Source: Sediminivirga luteola
GTDB taxonomy: Bacteria; Actinomycetota; Actinomycetes; Actinomycetales; Brevibacteriaceae
Direction of reading: 5' to 3'
Assembly (NCBI RefSeq): GCF_014639315.1
Contig: NZ_BMFY01000002.1
Coordinates: forward strand, 298,857-362,856
Length of the DNA stretch: 64,000 bases
Shown: positions 61,964 through 64,000 of the stretch, in pieces
Numbering within the stretch: position 1 is the stretch's first letter
Layout: each line of letters starts with the position of its first letter
The notes under the pieces: generated by a model
What the model saw: only the letters and a program-made list of their open reading frames with translations
The model's database searches: none
Told to the model about the DNA's origin: nothing
Translations under genes and position numbers: made by a program

Positions 61964-62809
61964 ATGATGGGACGACCGTTCACTCAGGTTGATGTCTTCA
62001 CCGACCGTCTCATGCTGGGCAATCCCGTGGCGGTGGTGCACAACGCCGAAGGTCTGGACGACGAGGCGCTGGCCGCCTTCGCCCGGTGGACGAACCTCTC
62101 GGAGACGACGTTCCTGCTGCCGCCCACGGACGAGCGCGCGGACTACCGGTTGCGGATCTTCACCCCCGGCGGGGAGCTGCCTTTCGCCGGTCATCCGACC
62201 CTGGGTTCGGCGCGGGCCTGGCTGCATGCCGGCGGGGCGCCCACGCACCCGGAGATCATCGTGCAGGAGTGCGGGGTCGGCCTGGCCCAGGTGCGTCACG
62301 CGGGTGAGCGGCTGGCATTCGCCGCGCCACCGCTGCGGCGTTCCGGGTCCGTCGATGAGCCGCTGGCCACGCAGGTGAGCGCCGCGCTGGGGCTGGACCC
62401 CGGGCAAGTCCGGGGTATCGAGTGGATCGACAACGGTCCCGGCTGGCTCGGTGTGCTCGTCGACTCCGCCGAGACCGTCCTCGGGATCGAACCGGACCAG
62501 CCGGCGATGCCGGTCCGCGCCGTCGGCGTGGCCGGCCCCTACCCTGAGCCCGCTGCGGGTGAGCCCCTGCTGGAGGTCCGGGCGTTCGTCGGCGGACTGG
62601 GTGTGCCGGAGGACCCCGTGACCGGCAGCCTCAACGCCGGCCTGGCCCAGTGGCTGATCGGCGCCAGGATCGTGCCCGGTAGCTACACGGCACAGCAGGG
62701 AACCCGCCTCGGCAGGCGCGGCCGCATCCACATCAGCCAGGAAGAGGACGGCCTCTGGGTCGGTGGCGACACCGTCATCGGCGTCACCGGCACGGTCACC
62801 TTGGCCTGA
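61964..62809 (+). CDS. PhzF-family protein (diaminopimelate-epimerase-like isomerase)
   Basis: A 281-residue PhzF/YddE-type protein. VDVFTDRLMLGNPVAVVHNA carries the GNPVAVV signature, the catalytic glutamate lies in TNLSETTFLL, and the second half shows LRIFTPGGELPFAGHPTLGS. The C-terminal half has PEDPVTGSLNAGLAQWLIGA and a PGSYTAQQGTRLGRRGRIHI segment. The family mostly lacks assigned reactions outside phenazine synthesis. A tandem ATGATG leaves two start choices; the second (61967) is better spaced from AAGGAG. It follows the GntR gene by 44 bases and belongs to the same cluster. Confidence 0.93.
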   Translation: MMGRPFTQVDVFTDRLMLGNPVAVVHNAEGLDDEALAAFARWTNLSETTFLLPPTDERADYRLRIFTPGGELPFAGHPTLGSARAWLHAGGAPTHPEIIVQECGVGLAQVRHAGERLAFAAPPLRRSGSVDEPLATQVSAALGLDPGQVRGIEWIDNGPGWLGVLVDSAETVLGIEPDQPAMPVRAVGVAGPYPEPAAGEPLLEVRAFVGGLGVPEDPVTGSLNAGLAQWLIGARIVPGSYTAQQGTRLGRRGRIHISQEEDGLWVGGDTVIGVTGTVTLA

Positions 62810-62811
62810 CT

Positions 62812-63573
62812 GTGCGACCGTCTTCGCTTCAGCCAGCGGACCACGGCAAGTCCACCATGAGATGGCTGCGCATCCGCGTGGGCATGATCGCCGTCGTGTG
62901 CGCCGCCATCACGGCATTCGCCGCTTATGTCCTTTTCCAGGACGGGCCGTTCAGCTGGCTGCTCGCAACGTGCTTCCTGCTGTTCACGGTCTGGATTGCC
63001 GTCGCGCTCCCCCTGTTCGTCTCCGCGGGCAGCCGGCGGCTGCAATCGAGGCCCCGGGACGGGGGCGTGGGGCTCAACAACTCCGGGGGCATCACCGTCG
63101 TCCTGGCGCTCCTGACAGCGACATGCTTCATGGCGGTCATCGGTCTCGTCCTCACCTGGATGGAACCGGCCGGGAGAGCCGCGGGCTTCACCGGCTCGTT
63201 TGGCTTTGCCATCGTCCTCGGCCTGTTCGTCGCCGTAGGCATCCCAGCCATCGCGACGATTGTCCATCACCGCATGCGCGGCGGAGGTCTCCTTCTCACG
63301 CCCGAACTCATCGCGTACCAGACGTTCACGCGCCGGCGCACCGTCGCCTGGGCCGATGTCGTGAGCGTCTGGCGGCCAGCGGGCCGGAACAGCGTGATCC
63401 TGGTCAGTCCCCGGGCCAGCCCGCTGAGCATTCCCTGCGGTCTGCTCCGCATCTCACCGGCGACTCTGGCTGATTTCCTCGAGCACTACCGGAGCACGTC
63501 TGCCGCACGTGAAGAGCTGTCCGGCCACCGTGCGCTGGAGCGGTTCGAGGCGCTTGCGGAAGAACGCCCCTAA
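62812..63573 (+). CDS. Membrane protein of unknown function (PH-like STM3941-type)
   Basis: A 253-residue protein, three bases after the PhzF gene. Four hydrophobic helices are visible: MIAVVCAAITAFAAYVLFQD, WLLATCFLLFTVWIAVALPL, ITVVLALLTATCFMAVIGLV and GFAIVLGLFVAVGIPAIATI. The C-terminal cytosolic part reads LLLTPELIAYQTFTRRRTVA and WADVVSVWRPA, resembling a bacterial PH-like fold. Start could be the GTG at 62812 or the ATG at 62857 (MRWLRIRVGM). Role unknown. Confidence 0.65.
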   Translation: MRPSSLQPADHGKSTMRWLRIRVGMIAVVCAAITAFAAYVLFQDGPFSWLLATCFLLFTVWIAVALPLFVSAGSRRLQSRPRDGGVGLNNSGGITVVLALLTATCFMAVIGLVLTWMEPAGRAAGFTGSFGFAIVLGLFVAVGIPAIATIVHHRMRGGGLLLTPELIAYQTFTRRRTVAWADVVSVWRPAGRNSVILVSPRASPLSIPCGLLRISPATLADFLEHYRSTSAAREELSGHRALERFEALAEERP

Positions 63574-63583
63574 ACCGCTTCGT

Positions 63584-63604
63584 CCTCGACGAAACCCGTC
63601 GAGG
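63584..63604 (+). terminator. Short terminator hairpin
   Basis: CCTCGACG (63584-63591) and CGTCGAGG (63597-63604) pair perfectly with a 5-base AAACC loop, 11 bases after the stop at 63573. No T-run. It closes the cluster that begins at 53639. Confidence 0.6.
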
Positions 63605-63734
63605 CGCTGGAGGGTCGCAGTCCCCTCAGGGCCGGAGGTTCTCCACCCACACGTCGTAACCGAGCTTGACGATGAGCACCGCCATGGCAGGATTTACCGC
63701 CTGCCAGCCGCCGATAGGCCCTGCTCATCAACCG

Positions 63735-64000
63735 TCATACGCGCAGCTCCAGTCGTGGCAGGGATTCCAGCAGCTTCCGGGTATACGGTTCGCGCGGGTT
63801 GGAGAAGATCGCGTCCGCATCGCCTTGTTCGACGGCGAGACCGTTCTGCATCACAAGGACACGGTCGCTGATGTGGTGAATAACGCCCAGGTCATGAGAA
63901 ATGAACAGATAACTGACACCCAGCTGCTGCTGGAGATCGGCGAGGATATCCAGGATCTGCGCCTGCACGGAGACATCGAGCGCCGAGACCGCCTCATCGA
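63735..64000 (-). CDS. Oligopeptide-type ABC ATPase, 5'-truncated by window edge
   Basis: The C-terminal 88 residues of a DppD/DppF-like ATPase. The frame is open to the window end and starts there in Walker B (DEAVSALDVSVQAQILDI). Then come LGVSYLFISHDLGVIHHISD with the switch histidine, RVLVMQNGLAVEQGDADAIF and the oligopeptide-type tail NPREPYTRKLLESLPRLELR. It belongs to a third peptide-type importer that lies beyond the window. Nothing is missing in the visible part. Confidence 0.92.
   Translation of the reverse strand, partial: DEAVSALDVSVQAQILDILADLQQQLGVSYLFISHDLGVIHHISDRVLVMQNGLAVEQGDADAIFSNPREPYTRKLLESLPRLELRV

Noticed and set aside
63625..63715. Short minus-strand frame with AVNPAMAVLIVKLGYDVWVE
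   Set aside because: It looks like the C-terminus of some membrane or transport protein, but it has stops just upstream, no start, and I cannot assign a family; too short to report as a gene.

Overview
The window is high-GC DNA (my estimate is 65-70 %) with dense operons, many 4-bp ATGA overlaps, GTG starts, an LPxTG-anchored surface protein, a PdxST/PdxR pair, an Mrp antiporter operon with fused A/B subunits and a glycine-riboswitch-led gcvPTH-sdaA operon. This points to a chromosomal segment of an actinobacterium, most likely order Micrococcales and perhaps Micrococcaceae-like. The genus cannot be fixed from sequence alone. I saw no rRNA, tRNA, CRISPR array, phage or intact insertion sequence.

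Layout. 1-1065: 3' part of a beta-lactamase-fold hydrolase. 1167-2830: an AbiEi/AbiEii-like toxin-antitoxin pair with a frameshifted nucleotidyltransferase, a perfect operator palindrome touching its start codon, and a decayed HigA-like antitoxin beside it. 2845-9490: glycine cleavage operon gcvP-gcvT-gcvH-sdaA behind a glycine riboswitch, turning glycine and serine into one-carbon units and pyruvate. 9917-16118: small HTH protein, universal stress protein, vitamin B6 synthase pdxS-pdxT with divergent pdxR, aroQ and an isochorismatase-like protein. 16119-18410: a YdeP-type molybdoenzyme. 18532-20548: a YtrA-type GntR regulator with an ABC exporter. 21047-23808: a two-component operon (regulator, disrupted kinase, lipoprotein). 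24007-30936: mrpA(B)CDEFG sodium/proton antiporter. 31313-34697: unknown conserved protein, dcd, and an LPxTG stalk protein. 34866-37619: modABC molybdate importer, which would supply the cofactor metal for the YdeP enzyme.

The right half is accessory catabolism. 37925-45557 is a peptide/opine-type ABC importer whose binding protein carries an in-frame amber stop, a regulator fusing an RpiR HTH to a GntR-FCD module, and a C45 acyltransferase-like hydrolase. 46914-53403 holds an aldehyde dehydrogenase, a beta-hydroxyacid dehydrogenase, two small membrane proteins (one DUF3100), a divergent PucR-type regulator and an AtoE-type fatty acid transporter. 53639-62809 is a second complete peptide-type ABC importer with an amidase, a FadR/GntR regulator and a PhzF-family protein. 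A third ABC ATPase starts at the right edge.

The window holds an unusual number of genes damaged at key points: AbiEii frameshift, HigA remnant, histidine kinase without its G2 box, ModC without its Walker B glutamate, PdxR without its PLP lysine, an isochorismatase fold without its cysteine, and an amber stop in a binding protein. It also carries several palindromes and tandem repeats. Two intergenic palindromes at 31169-31224 and 34765-34819 belong to one dispersed family.
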